Shown here: one piece after another, positions 25,488 to 35,453 of the stretch
How positions within the stretch are numbered: position 1 is the stretch's first letter
How the letters are laid out: each line of letters begins with the position of its first letter
NCBI GenBank assembly: GCA_002420145.1
Contig: DIHL01000030.1
Coordinates: 1-64,000, forward strand
Reading direction: 5' to 3'
Length of the DNA stretch: 64,000 nucleotides
DNA from: Bacteroidetes bacterium UBA5697
GTDB taxonomy: Bacteria > Bacteroidota > Bacteroidia > B-17B0 > Aurantibacillaceae
Translations under genes and position numbers: made by a program
The notes under the pieces: model-generated
The model's database searches: none
What the model was told of the DNA's origin: nothing
Seen by the model: the letters and a program-made list of their open reading frames with translations, nothing else

Positions 25488-27439
25488 TTGATACGGTGTA
25501 AGTTGCAATCTTTTGGAGGATTAATAATCATTGGGAATTTTTCAATTTTCACCGAACTACTATCTAATCCAAACGCTTTTGCTTCGCTTAAACTGAAACG
25601 CTTCAAGAAGAAATAAGCATTTAAAATAATTTTTTCAAATAAAGGCAATTCATTTTCGTATGACAGGAATTTTTCAATCACCACAAATTTAAAATCACCA
25701 ATGATATTGTTTTTATTTAATGATTCGTAACGACTTGTAATATCAACTTCTTTATTTTTCACTAAATCTTCCACTACTTTTCTAAACATTAAATTTACAC
25801 GTGGAGCAACTCTAAAACCTAATCTAAAATCTACTCGGATAATATCATCAGCCGCCACATGAGTTACTTTATAATCCATACGATATGGTTCATCCATAAC
25901 ATCCACATGCACAAACCAATAGATGTCGGCGCGTTTAGGGCGTTTTTGTAAAATAGAGTAAATCACTTTTGATTCAATCTCTTCAGGATTATTTGCCCCA
26001 GTCATATAAACTAAGTGAGTAGCGTATTTAGGAATCGATTCATCATTACTTAAATCAACTAATTTTTGTTGGTGATCCGCTAACTTAACAACGTCAGCAT
26101 AACGATTACGTATTTTTTTAGCCAAAAACCAAATAGCCATCACCGACATTAATATTGATGCAATTAACAAGGTAATCCATCCGCCATGAGAAAACTTACT
26201 TAAGTTAGCCGCCATGAAAGCAAATTCAATAATTAAATAAACTGTTATAATAAAATAAATGAAAAACTGATTATAGCGCTTCATATGCATATAAAAATTC
26301 AACAAAGTTGTTGTCATTAACATACATAATACAATAGCTAAACCATAGGCAGCCTCCATATTTATAGACTCTCTAAAATATAAAACCACACCTATACAAC
26401 CAGCTAATAATAACCAGTTAATAGAAGGGATATATAATTGTCCTTTCATTTCAGAAGGGTATTTTACTCCAACTTTTGGCCACAAATTTAAACGCATCGC
26501 CTCGTTTATTAAACTAAACGAACCACTAATTAAAGCTTGGGAAGCAATAACAGCCGCCATAGTAGCAATTACGATACCGTATGGCAAAAAGCTTTCGGGC
26601 ATAATAGCATAAAATGGATTACTAGATTTAAATGAATCTAACGTTTGACCTTGATGAGCAATTAACCAAGCACCTTGTCCAAAGTAATTTAAAACCAAAG
26701 TTGTTTTAACAAAAATCCATGAAATACGAATATTCTCTTTACCACAATGTCCTAAATCTGAATACAAAGCCTCGGCTCCTGTTGTACACAAAAACACTGC
26801 ACCCAAAATTAAATAGCCTGAAGGATGGATTTGCAATAAATGATAAGCATAATATGGATTTAAAGAACTTAAAACACTCCAATTGCTTGTCATTTGGTAT
26901 ACCCCTAAAACACCCAACATTAAAAACCAAAGCATCATCATGGGTCCAAAAAATTTACCTATAAAACTTGTTCCGAATTGTTGTATAAAAAATAAAGCAC
27001 ATAAAATTCCAATAACAATTGGAACCGTGTTTAATTCTGAATTATAAACCTTTAATCCTTCAATCGCGGATGACACAGAGATAGGTGGTGTAATAATTCC
27101 ATCTGCCAATAAAGCGCTACCTCCAATAATAGCAGGCACTAACAGCCACTTAAATTTTGTGCGTTTTACCAATGTAAATAATGAAAATATCCCTCCTTCT
27201 CCTTTGTTATCAGCTCTTAAAGTTAAAATAACGTATTTTATAGTTGTTTGAAGTGTTAACGTCCAAAAAATACAAGAAATACCTCCTTTTACAATATCGG
27301 CATCGATAACTCCCTTTCCTACAATGGCACTCATTACATAAAGTGGAGAAGTACCAATATCACCATAAATAATTCCAAGAGTAACGATAAGACCTGCAAT
27401 AGTAACTTTGCTAGCGTGGCCATGATTTTGAGAGCTCAT
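25484..27439 (-). CDS. kup: KUP-family potassium transporter
   Basis: This 651-residue inner-membrane K+ uptake protein has about 12 hydrophobic helices and a C-terminal cytosolic domain. Signatures are LGIIYGDIGTSPLYV near the N-terminus, ADNKGEGGIFSLFTLV, ADGIITPPISVSSAIEG and GAEALYSDLGHCG. The length is normal. No terminator separates it from the convergent gene: the two stops overlap. Confidence 0.97.
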   Translation of the reverse strand: MSSQNHGHASKVTIAGLIVTLGIIYGDIGTSPLYVMSAIVGKGVIDADIVKGGISCIFWTLTLQTTIKYVILTLRADNKGEGGIFSLFTLVKRTKFKWLLVPAIIGGSALLADGIITPPISVSSAIEGLKVYNSELNTVPIVIGILCALFFIQQFGTSFIGKFFGPMMMLWFLMLGVLGVYQMTSNWSVLSSLNPYYAYHLLQIHPSGYLILGAVFLCTTGAEALYSDLGHCGKENIRISWIFVKTTLVLNYFGQGAWLIAHQGQTLDSFKSSNPFYAIMPESFLPYGIVIATMAAVIASQALISGSFSLINEAMRLNLWPKVGVKYPSEMKGQLYIPSINWLLLAGCIGVVLYFRESINMEAAYGLAIVLCMLMTTTLLNFYMHMKRYNQFFIYFIITVYLIIEFAFMAANLSKFSHGGWITLLIASILMSVMAIWFLAKKIRNRYADVVKLADHQQKLVDLSNDESIPKYATHLVYMTGANNPEEIESKVIYSILQKRPKRADIYWFVHVDVMDEPYRMDYKVTHVAADDIIRVDFRLGFRVAPRVNLMFRKVVEDLVKNKEVDITSRYESLNKNNIIGDFKFVVIEKFLSYENELPLFEKIILNAYFFLKRFSLSEAKAFGLDSSSVKIEKFPMIINPPKDCNLHRIN

Positions 27440-27638
27440 TTAAATAGGTTGTTAAAGAATTGTAAAATTACTACTAATCCTAATGCTAAAACGTTTTTTA
27501 GAATAATAATTATAAAATAAAGATGGTTGAAAATTTGACTTTTTCATTCAAAAGCTGTTTACTTGCAAAAACTAAACTTTAGGTCAATTTTTCAAATATT
27601 TTCGCTATCTTTATTTACTGTTTTTAACTCTATTAACT

Positions 27639-29495
27639 ATGGCATTCAAAGCATACATCATATTATTTATTTTTTCCATCTCTTCCGTATTTTCTCAAAC
27701 AAATACTTCTAGAAAATATTTTAGTCATACTAAAAAAGCTACTGTAAATTTTGAGAGTATTACTCAGGATTTTAGCCCAACCCTTTTAGTGAGAGAAATG
27801 CCAAAACCAGGGTCAGGAAAAATGGTACATTATAATTATCCTGAAACAAAGGATAAAAGCAAACAAACTCAAAAAACACAAACTACTTTACCAAACTTAG
27901 CATTGGGGTCTAGTTTTTTTGGGAATCCATTTGGCAATAGCACCCCAACAGATAATGACATTGCCATTTCCGATTCAGGAATGATTGTTTCGGTTATCAA
28001 TACAAATATTTTAATTTATAATACCAAAACATCTACTGCTTCTCCAGTAAAATCATTAGCAGCATTTACTACACCAGTAAACAACAAACATCAAGAATTC
28101 GATCCAAAAGTAATGTACGACCCAAATGCTGATAAATTTGTACTGATGTGTCCAGTTGGATTTGTTGATTCTACTAGCAAAATTATTGTAGGGTTTTCTC
28201 AAACTAACGACCCTAATGGAAATTGGAATTTATATACTTTACCTGGCAATCCTCTTAACAATAATTTGTGGTCGGATTATCCAATGATATCTATGACAGA
28301 CAAAGAACTATTTTTAAGCATTAATTTATTGTATAACGACAGTTCTTGGCAAACAGGATTTGTTGAAACAATTATTTGGCAAATGAAAAAAGATAGCGGG
28401 TATGCTGGATTACCTCTAGGCTCTTATTTACATCACAATATTAATTTTAACGGAAAGGCCATTCGTAACTTATGTCCTGCAAAAGGCGGCAGCCAATTAT
28501 ATGGGCCAAATATGTACTTTGTTTCAAACAGAAATTTAGCCTCACAAAACGACACCGTGTTTTTAGTAGAAGTAACAGATACTATTGGTGCTCCAACAAA
28601 CACTGTTACAACTAAAGCATTAATTAGTAATCAACCTTATTATTTTCCGCCAAGCGGGCGACAAGCGGTAGCTACACAGAGTTTAGCAACGAATGACTCA
28701 AGAAATTTAGGCGCTTTTTACGAAAACAATAAAATTCAATATGTACATAATACCAATAACCCGCTTAATAATCAAGTAACCATTTATTATGGCGTTATTG
28801 ATAGTCCTCAAAATGCAACCCCAACAGTAACTGGATATATCATAAACAATGACACTGTTGATTTTGCCTATCCAAATATTTCGTATGCTGGCTTAAATGC
28901 AACCGACCATACTGCCATTATCTCATTTGACCATAGCTCTAATAAAATTGCCGCAGGAGTATCAGCTATTAAAGCAGATGCAATGGGTAATTTTTCAAAC
29001 ATTTTACGAATTAAAAATGGGGCAGCCCACGTTAATGTTTTAACAGATAATTTAGAAAGATGGGGCGATTATTCTGGCTCTCAAAGAAGATATAATAAAC
29101 CTGGAGAAGTATGGATGAGCGGTTACTATGGCTATAACATTAATGCTTTTAATAAAAATAGACATGGTGCTTGGATTGCTCAATTAGCTACAGATGCTAG
29201 TATTATTACTAATGTTTCGAGTACAATAAAAAACAATTCCTCTCCAGCATTGTTATTCCCTAATCCAGCACAAGATTTATTTAGCGTGGAAATTAATTTA
29301 GAAAAACCGGAATATTTAAGTTTTGAATTATACGATGTCAATGGAAAATTAATAGAAGTTCTTTTAAGGGATTGGGTGAAAACAAAATCAAACACATTTA
29401 GTTTTAGTTTAAAAGATGTGAGTAATGGCATTTACTTCTTAAAAATTACTGGTAATAATAATACTAACATCACTAAAAAAATCATTAAACAATAA
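27639..29495 (+). CDS. Secreted protein with T9SS type A sorting domain
   Basis: This 618-residue protein has a signal peptide (AYIILFIFSISSVFSQ). A large region of about 500 residues contains repeated beta-strand units with aspartates (DNDIAISDSGMIVSV, DPKVMYDPNADKFVLM, NLWSDYPMISMTDKELFLSIN), which look like propeller blades. The C-terminal T9SS type A sorting domain (FPNPAQDLFSVEI, ELYDVNGKLI, GIYFLKITG, KKIIKQ) covers the last 80 residues. I see no catalytic motif. It is the first of three adjacent T9SS cargo genes, 1 base before the next. Confidence 0.85.
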   Translation: MAFKAYIILFIFSISSVFSQTNTSRKYFSHTKKATVNFESITQDFSPTLLVREMPKPGSGKMVHYNYPETKDKSKQTQKTQTTLPNLALGSSFFGNPFGNSTPTDNDIAISDSGMIVSVINTNILIYNTKTSTASPVKSLAAFTTPVNNKHQEFDPKVMYDPNADKFVLMCPVGFVDSTSKIIVGFSQTNDPNGNWNLYTLPGNPLNNNLWSDYPMISMTDKELFLSINLLYNDSSWQTGFVETIIWQMKKDSGYAGLPLGSYLHHNINFNGKAIRNLCPAKGGSQLYGPNMYFVSNRNLASQNDTVFLVEVTDTIGAPTNTVTTKALISNQPYYFPPSGRQAVATQSLATNDSRNLGAFYENNKIQYVHNTNNPLNNQVTIYYGVIDSPQNATPTVTGYIINNDTVDFAYPNISYAGLNATDHTAIISFDHSSNKIAAGVSAIKADAMGNFSNILRIKNGAAHVNVLTDNLERWGDYSGSQRRYNKPGEVWMSGYYGYNINAFNKNRHGAWIAQLATDASIITNVSSTIKNNSSPALLFPNPAQDLFSVEINLEKPEYLSFELYDVNGKLIEVLLRDWVKTKSNTFSFSLKDVSNGIYFLKITGNNNTNITKKIIKQ

Positions 29496-29496
29496 A

Positions 29497-30546
29497 TTGA
29501 AACTCAATAAATTCATATTTGGTTTGATACTAGCGTTTAGTTTTTTAAAAATGAACGCGGGCTACCATGCTGGTAATATTACTTACAGTTGGCTGTATGG
29601 ATATACCTACCAAATTAAATTAACAACATTTACTGACATCGGTAACGCAAATTTTTACGATCCTTGTCAAGATACTTTATGCTATGGTGACGGAACAGGA
29701 ATTGCTATTTTAAGAAGCAATGGGCCTATTGCTGGATGCGCACCAGCTCACCAAGGAGTTCCTATTAATCCAAACATCAATATGAATGAGTATGTAACCA
29801 CACATACCTATCCAGGACCTGGCAATTATATAATTTGTTTTAATCAACCAAACAGAAATGTAGGAATCAATAATATTCCAAATTCAGTTAATCAAGCCTT
29901 TTCTTTAGAAAGCTATTTAATCATTCCACTCTTTGGTTCTGGAAAAAACACTTCATCTGTATTTGGAAATTTACCTTTAGATTATGGATGCATAACCAAT
30001 AGTTGTTATTATTATAATCCTGCTGCAACTGATATTGATGGGGACAGTTTATCTTACGAGGTTTTTGCTTGTTTAAATCCAGGCTCAACACTTCCAGCTT
30101 CTGGAGCAAGCGGAACATTTAGCATTAACCCAATCTCTGGTTTATTAAGTTGGTGTAATCCTCAACTAAGTGGTGACCATAATGTTATTATAAAAATTAA
30201 CGAATGGAGGAAAGATGATGATGGAAGTTATTATTTAGTGGGTTATGTTCATAGAGATACTCAATTTAATATTTCTAGTTGCACAAACATTGATGAAGAA
30301 AAACAATTAGAAAATAAGATTATAGTATTTCCTAATCCCACAAATAATTATGCAGAAATTGGTTTAGTAGAAAAAGAAAATTACACTATTCAGTTATATG
30401 ATGTCATGGGTAATATTCTTATCTCCGAAATTAAAGTAAACAATAACTATACTCTGAATTTAGGAAATATGGCACAAGGCATTTACTTCTTAAAAATCAC
30501 TGACAGTTCTAATACTAGCATCACTAAAAAAATTATTAAACAATAA
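29497..30546 (+). CDS. Secreted protein with T9SS type A tail, paralogue of the next gene
   Basis: This 349-residue protein shares about 270 N-terminal residues with the following gene (WLYGYTYQIK, LRSNGP, TTHTYPGPGNY, NNIPNSVNQ, DGDSLSYE) but ends in a type A sorting domain (VFPNPTNNYAEI, GIYFLKITDSS, KKIIKQ). The start is TTG, supported because it yields a good signal peptide (MKLNKFIFGLILAFSFLKMNA); the first ATG falls inside that peptide. The tail is nearly identical to that of the preceding gene at its last nine residues. Function is unknown; it is probably on the cell surface or released. Confidence 0.85.
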   Translation: MKLNKFIFGLILAFSFLKMNAGYHAGNITYSWLYGYTYQIKLTTFTDIGNANFYDPCQDTLCYGDGTGIAILRSNGPIAGCAPAHQGVPINPNINMNEYVTTHTYPGPGNYIICFNQPNRNVGINNIPNSVNQAFSLESYLIIPLFGSGKNTSSVFGNLPLDYGCITNSCYYYNPAATDIDGDSLSYEVFACLNPGSTLPASGASGTFSINPISGLLSWCNPQLSGDHNVIIKINEWRKDDDGSYYLVGYVHRDTQFNISSCTNIDEEKQLENKIIVFPNPTNNYAEIGLVEKENYTIQLYDVMGNILISEIKVNNNYTLNLGNMAQGIYFLKITDSSNTSITKKIIKQ

Positions 30547-30555
30547 CACATTATC

Positions 30556-33258
30556 ATGTTTAAAGCAAAGCACTATTTATTTCTATTTTTTGTTGTAGGT
30601 TTTTTCCTTACATCAAAAGCTACTCACAACAGAGCGGGAGAAATTACATACAAATGGCTATATGGCTATACGTATCAAATAAAAATAACAACCTACACCA
30701 ACATTGCTATTATTGGAGGGCAAATGCCAGCCGATAGATGCGAAGATACTTTGTATTTTGGCGATGGTACTAGAGCGGTTGTTTTAAGAAGTAATGGTGT
30801 GGTTGGAGGCTGTGCTCCAGCTGGTGAAGGCGTTCCTATTAATTCTGATATTAAACTAAACGAATACATTACAACACATACTTATCCAGGTCCAGGAAAT
30901 TACAAAATGAGTATGGAAGACCCCAACAGAAATGCTGGGATTAACAATATTCCAAATTCAGTGAATCAAGTGTTTTATATCGAATCGTATTTAGTAATTC
31001 CTTTGTTTGGAACTGGAAAAAACAGCTCACCAGTTTTAACCTTCCCTCCTATTGATAATGGATGTGTAGGCAAATGTTTTTTACATAATCCTGGAGCTTA
31101 TGATGTGGATGGCGATAGTTTGTCTTATGAGCTCACTTATTGCAGAGGACATGCAGGCGCAATGTGTCCTGGTTATTCATATCCAGCAGATGGTGGTGGA
31201 ACTTACAATGTAAATGCCATTACAGGAACTTTAACTTGGTGTACTCCTCAGCTGCAAGATGAATTTAACTTGGCCATGATTATTAAAGAATGGAGAAAGA
31301 ATGATGATGGAGATTATTTTTTAATAGGTTATATTTTAAGAGATTTACAGGTAGATATTATTGCTTGTAATAATAATCAACCAATTATAAAACCAATTAC
31401 AGATACTTGTGTTTTGGCGGGAAGTATCATCACTAAAACCATCACAGCAACCGATCCTGATAATGACATTTTAACCATGGAAGCCAATGGTGGACCGTTT
31501 GGAGTAACTGCTCCCATTGCTACATTTTCGGCACCTGCTGGATTAACACCTATTAATGGATTATTTACTTGGCAAACGAGTTGTGCTCACATTAGAAAAG
31601 CACCTTATCAAGTTACTATCAAAGTAAAGGATAATGATCCAACAGTAAATTTAGTAGATTTTAAAACCTTTAATATTACGGTTATTGCTCCGCCGCCATT
31701 AAATTTAACGGCAGTTCCAATGGGAAGTAATATAAAATTAACTTGGCAAAAACCCGTATGTCATTTAACTACTGGAAATAAAATTGAGCGATATTGTGTT
31801 TACAGAAAAGACAATTGCTCACCTTGGACACCTTCTATTTGTGAAGTTGGAGTACCTGCCTATACTGGTTTTGTTAGAATTGGTTGTACTACCAGTTTAA
31901 ATGACACCACTTTTTTAGATACTAATAACGGAAATGGACTATCACAAGGAACCAACTATAGCTATATTATTGAAGCTGTTTACACTGATGGCTCCCTTAG
32001 TTATGCTTCTAATCAAGTTTGCGTTCAATTAAAACGTGATGTTCCTATTTTAGTGAATGTAGATGTGCAAACTACCGATGTAACAACTGGAGCTGTATTT
32101 GTGAGATGGATAAAACCATTATTAGGCGCAAATGCATTAGATACTATTTCAGTTACTGGACCTTACGAATTTAGATTGGTTCATCATGATGGATTTACTG
32201 GAACTTTTAGTACGGTTTACTCTGTTACCAAACCCTATTTTAAAGCTTTAGATCAATTAACCGATACTACTTTCCTTCATGTGGGAACAACAGGAACTCC
32301 ATTAAATACAAAAACAATTGCTCACACATATAAAATAGAATTTTATGCAAATGGACAATTTATAGGTAACGGACAAAAAGCTTCTTCTGTGTTTTTATCA
32401 TTAACTCCTAGTGATAATAAAATGACACTTACGTGGCAACATCAAACACCATGGACTAATTACTTGTACTACATCTACAGAAAAGGTCCTTCTCAAGCCG
32501 TGTTCACACTAAGAGATAGCACTAATTTATTAACTTACACAGATACTGGGTTAGTAAATGGTATTGATTATTGTTACAAAGTTCAATCAAAAGGTCAATA
32601 TTCTGATCCTAGCATCTTGAGACCTTTATTAAATTTCTCTCAAGAATTATGTGAAAAACCTAAAGACTCTACTCCTCCATGTGCGCCAACTTTAGGCATT
32701 CAATCAGATTGTTTAATTCCAAATGTAATTTTAACATGGAATAATCCAAATCATACTTGTAGTGATGATGTGGTAAAATACAATATTTATTTTTCTGAAA
32801 CGGAAGATGAGCCACTAGTTTTGGTTGACTCAATTAAAACTGTAAACGACACCATTTTAGCTTTTGATAATTTAGTATCTATTGCTGGTTGCTATGCCAT
32901 TAGTGCCGTTGATTCATTTGGTAATGAAAGTGCATTAAGTGCGAAGCTATGTGTAGATAATTGCCCTGAATACGAATTACCAAATGTGATTACAGTAAAC
33001 GGGGATGGAATCAATGATTTCTTTAAACCTATAAAAAATAAATTTATTAAAGATATTGACTTAAAGGTGTATAATCGTTGGGGCACACTTGTTTTTGAAA
33101 CTACCGACCCTGCTATTATGTGGGATGGAAAAGTGATTCAATCTAAACTATTGTGTACTGAAGGAACTTACTTCTATGTGTGTCAGGTTAATGAAATTAG
33201 GGTTAAGGGAATTGTATCAAGAGACTTGAAAGGCTTCCTGCAAATATTCCACAAGTAG
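30556..33258 (+). CDS. Surface protein with fibronectin-like repeats and T9SS type B tail
   Basis: This 900-residue protein has a signal peptide and then the same roughly 270-residue domain as the preceding gene (RAGEITYKWLYGYTYQIKI). Ig- and fibronectin-III-like segments follow (NLTAVPMGSNIKLTWQKP, NKMTLTWQHQ, PNVILTWNNP). The C-terminus is the gliding-associated type B domain (ITVNGDGINDFFKP, VYNRWGTLVFE, GTYFYVCQV). By family knowledge, type B cargo is attached at the surface through a different route from type A. No catalytic residues are recognised. Confidence 0.88.
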   Translation: MFKAKHYLFLFFVVGFFLTSKATHNRAGEITYKWLYGYTYQIKITTYTNIAIIGGQMPADRCEDTLYFGDGTRAVVLRSNGVVGGCAPAGEGVPINSDIKLNEYITTHTYPGPGNYKMSMEDPNRNAGINNIPNSVNQVFYIESYLVIPLFGTGKNSSPVLTFPPIDNGCVGKCFLHNPGAYDVDGDSLSYELTYCRGHAGAMCPGYSYPADGGGTYNVNAITGTLTWCTPQLQDEFNLAMIIKEWRKNDDGDYFLIGYILRDLQVDIIACNNNQPIIKPITDTCVLAGSIITKTITATDPDNDILTMEANGGPFGVTAPIATFSAPAGLTPINGLFTWQTSCAHIRKAPYQVTIKVKDNDPTVNLVDFKTFNITVIAPPPLNLTAVPMGSNIKLTWQKPVCHLTTGNKIERYCVYRKDNCSPWTPSICEVGVPAYTGFVRIGCTTSLNDTTFLDTNNGNGLSQGTNYSYIIEAVYTDGSLSYASNQVCVQLKRDVPILVNVDVQTTDVTTGAVFVRWIKPLLGANALDTISVTGPYEFRLVHHDGFTGTFSTVYSVTKPYFKALDQLTDTTFLHVGTTGTPLNTKTIAHTYKIEFYANGQFIGNGQKASSVFLSLTPSDNKMTLTWQHQTPWTNYLYYIYRKGPSQAVFTLRDSTNLLTYTDTGLVNGIDYCYKVQSKGQYSDPSILRPLLNFSQELCEKPKDSTPPCAPTLGIQSDCLIPNVILTWNNPNHTCSDDVVKYNIYFSETEDEPLVLVDSIKTVNDTILAFDNLVSIAGCYAISAVDSFGNESALSAKLCVDNCPEYELPNVITVNGDGINDFFKPIKNKFIKDIDLKVYNRWGTLVFETTDPAIMWDGKVIQSKLLCTEGTYFYVCQVNEIRVKGIVSRDLKGFLQIFHK

Positions 33259-33266
33259 TTAATATT

Positions 33267-34226
33267 GTGTCGAAACGAACAACTCTTATATTTTCTATTT
33301 TAGTAGGATACATCGTCCTTCAATTTTTATGGTGGGAAATTTTATTGGTACGTCAATCAGATAACATCATTTCTTTAAAACAAAATATTGCAGCGCTATC
33401 TTCCAGTGACGATAAAATTATATTTAGAGATGTTGCCGATTTACAAAAAAAGAAAAACGCCAGGGTTTACATGATTGTAGGCGAAGGTACTGTGTTTCTT
33501 TTAATACTATTATTTGGTGTGTACCAAGTACGTAAATCCATTAAAAGAGAAAGTGAATTGGCTAATCAAAAAAGTAATTTTATTTTAAGCGTGTCGCACG
33601 AATTAAAAACACCCATTGCTGCCACCAAATTACAATTACAAACTCTTATAAAACATGATTTAGATCGTGATAAACAAAAAGAGTTATTGAATAATGCTTT
33701 AACTGAAAACAATCGTTTGCACAAATTAGTGGATAATGTTTTGATGGCTAATCAAATTGAGAACAACAACTTAAGCATACAAAAAGAAAATTTAAACTTA
33801 AGTGAGTTACTTGAAAATACAGTTAAACGCTATTTTTCAGAACCATTAGAAAAGAAACATATTTCTTTAAACATAGAGCCAAATATCTTTTACTCTGGCG
33901 ATAAAGAATTATTACCTTCCATCTTTATCAACCTTATTGAAAACGCCATCAAATATTCGTTTGAAACTATCTCCATTGAGGTGATTTTAAAAAGCATCAA
34001 TAACAAACCATTATTAGAAATTAAAGACCAAGGCTGCGGTATTTCTGATAAAGAAAAAGAAACCGTGTTTCAAAAGTTTTTTAGAAGTGGTAGTGAAAAC
34101 ACTCGCAAAACGAAAGGCACAGGCATTGGTTTGTTTATTGTAAAAAGTATTTGTGATTTACATCAAATCACTATAAAAATAATTAATAATCAACCAAAAG
34201 GAAGTGTTTTTCAAATTCAGTTTTAA
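33267..34226 (+). CDS. Orphan sensor histidine kinase
   Basis: This 319-residue kinase has two membrane helices (about 6-28 and 68-88), a short periplasmic loop of about 40 residues, HisKA with SVSHELKTPIAATKL, and HATPase with NLIENAIKYS, DQGCGISDKE and KGTGIGLFIVKS. The start is GTG, 8 bases after the T9SS cargo gene; no better start gives the first helix. No response regulator is adjacent, which is unusual for this small EnvZ-like type. The short loop argues against a large extracellular sensor. Confidence 0.88.
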   Translation: MSKRTTLIFSILVGYIVLQFLWWEILLVRQSDNIISLKQNIAALSSSDDKIIFRDVADLQKKKNARVYMIVGEGTVFLLILLFGVYQVRKSIKRESELANQKSNFILSVSHELKTPIAATKLQLQTLIKHDLDRDKQKELLNNALTENNRLHKLVDNVLMANQIENNNLSIQKENLNLSELLENTVKRYFSEPLEKKHISLNIEPNIFYSGDKELLPSIFINLIENAIKYSFETISIEVILKSINNKPLLEIKDQGCGISDKEKETVFQKFFRSGSENTRKTKGTGIGLFIVKSICDLHQITIKIINNQPKGSVFQIQF

Positions 34227-34230
34227 TTTT

Positions 34231-34277
34231 GTCACGCTGAGCGCCTGCCTTGTCGTTAGACAGGGAGTCGAAACGCT
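34231..34277. repeat. Repeat interrupted by a 21-bp palindrome
   Basis: The outer halves are GTCACGCTGAGCG (34231-34243) and GAGTCGAAACGCT (34265-34277). Between them sits a 21-base palindrome starting CCTGCCT and ending AGACAGG (34244-34264). The uninterrupted form GAGCG-GAGTCGA occurs at 39003-39028. The palindrome recurs inverted at 57963-57983 with 18 of 21 bases matching. Confidence 0.85.
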
Positions 34278-34293
34278 TAAACCACTAGCAATT

Positions 34294-35424
34294 ATGTTCA
34301 ATAAATACATTCTATTTTTTCTATCAATTATTCTATTTTATGCCTGTTCACCAAGTGTAGAAACAAAAAAAGACAATACATTAACATCCGTTCCTCTTTC
34401 ATACGCTAAACGCTTCACAATTAAAATATCGGATGACTTTTCTGTTTTAGAATTGCATGGAAATAAAAATGATAGTGATGTTACGGCTACTTTTGTTTTA
34501 TATAAAAATCAAAAGCCTAATTATAAAAAAGATGTATACTACATTAAAACTCCAGTAACAAGGGTTGCCTCAATGAGTTCGATATACACTACTATGATAG
34601 CCGAACTAAATTGTGAAGATAAAATTGTTGCTATTGACAACGTAGATTATTACAATAATCTATTTATACAGGAACACGTAAAACAAGGTACAATAACTGA
34701 ATTATCAAAAGGGCCACAAATAGATATTGAGAAAACTATTGCCTTAAATCCTGATTTATTTTTAACTTTTGGTATGGGAAGCCCAAAAGACGATGTCGAT
34801 AAAAAATTGGCTCAATCAACTATTCCCATTGCCGTTAGTATTGATCATTTAGAAGAAACTCCATTGGCACGTGCCGAATGGATTAAGTTTTTTGCTTATT
34901 TTTTTAATAAAGAAAATTTAGCAGATTCATTATTTAAAATCACTGAAAAAAAATACAATGATTTAAAAACCATTGCCTCAGCAACAACTAAAAAACCCAG
35001 CGTATTAACCGAAATTAAATATGGTGATGCTTGGTATATTCCAGCTGGAAAAAGTTTTATAGCCCATTTAATTGAAGATGCTGGTGGAGACTATTTTTGG
35101 AAAGAAGACACAAAAACAGGAAGTTCTGCGCAATCATTTGAAACAGTGTATGCCAAAGCAAAAGACTGCGACATTTGGATTAATTTGTATAACCTCAATT
35201 CTAAAAAAGAATTATTAAGCTATGATGAGCGTTATGGTTTATTTAAAGCTTGTAAAGACAATCAATTGTATAATAATAACAAAACACAAAACACTTTGGG
35301 GTATAGTAACTATTGGGAAACAGGCATCACACATCCCGAAGATGTATTAGCTGATTTAATTGCCATCTTCTCTCCTACTTTAATGCCTAATCATGAATTT
35401 ATATTTTATAAGAAATTAGAATAA
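34294..35424 (+). CDS. ABC transporter substrate-binding lipoprotein (FecB/BtuF-like)
   Basis: This 376-residue periplasmic lipoprotein has a lipobox Cys at residue 18 (FLSIILFYAC). The binding-protein signature TRVASMSSIYTTMIAELNCEDKIVAIDNVDYYNN and the GPQIDIEKTIALNPDLFLTFG region are typical of the helical-backbone metal-siderophore/cobalamin group. The ligand cannot be decided: iron-siderophore, haem or B12. The start is ATG 34294; an in-frame extension to 34204 would translate the interrupted repeat and lose the lipoprotein signal. Permease and ATPase genes follow after an intergenic repeat, with no TonB-dependent receptor nearby. Confidence 0.88.
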   Translation: MFNKYILFFLSIILFYACSPSVETKKDNTLTSVPLSYAKRFTIKISDDFSVLELHGNKNDSDVTATFVLYKNQKPNYKKDVYYIKTPVTRVASMSSIYTTMIAELNCEDKIVAIDNVDYYNNLFIQEHVKQGTITELSKGPQIDIEKTIALNPDLFLTFGMGSPKDDVDKKLAQSTIPIAVSIDHLEETPLARAEWIKFFAYFFNKENLADSLFKITEKKYNDLKTIASATTKKPSVLTEIKYGDAWYIPAGKSFIAHLIEDAGGDYFWKEDTKTGSSAQSFETVYAKAKDCDIWINLYNLNSKKELLSYDERYGLFKACKDNQLYNNNKTQNTLGYSNYWETGITHPEDVLADLIAIFSPTLMPNHEFIFYKKLE

Positions 35425-35427
35425 TTA

Positions 35428-35450
35428 TAGAACACAGATTAAACGGATTT
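35428..35450. repeat. Partial copy of the GAACAC-GATT repeat
   Basis: GAACACAGATTAAACGGATTT-like sequence resembles one arm of the 40-base inverted repeat at 39980-40092. It appears as a single arm here. Confidence 0.4.
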
Positions 35451-35453
35451 TAA

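Noticed and set aside
34204..34293. N-terminal extension of the binding lipoprotein
   Set aside because: It would read through the interrupted repeat, overlap the kinase gene end and destroy the lipoprotein signal that starts at ATG 34294.
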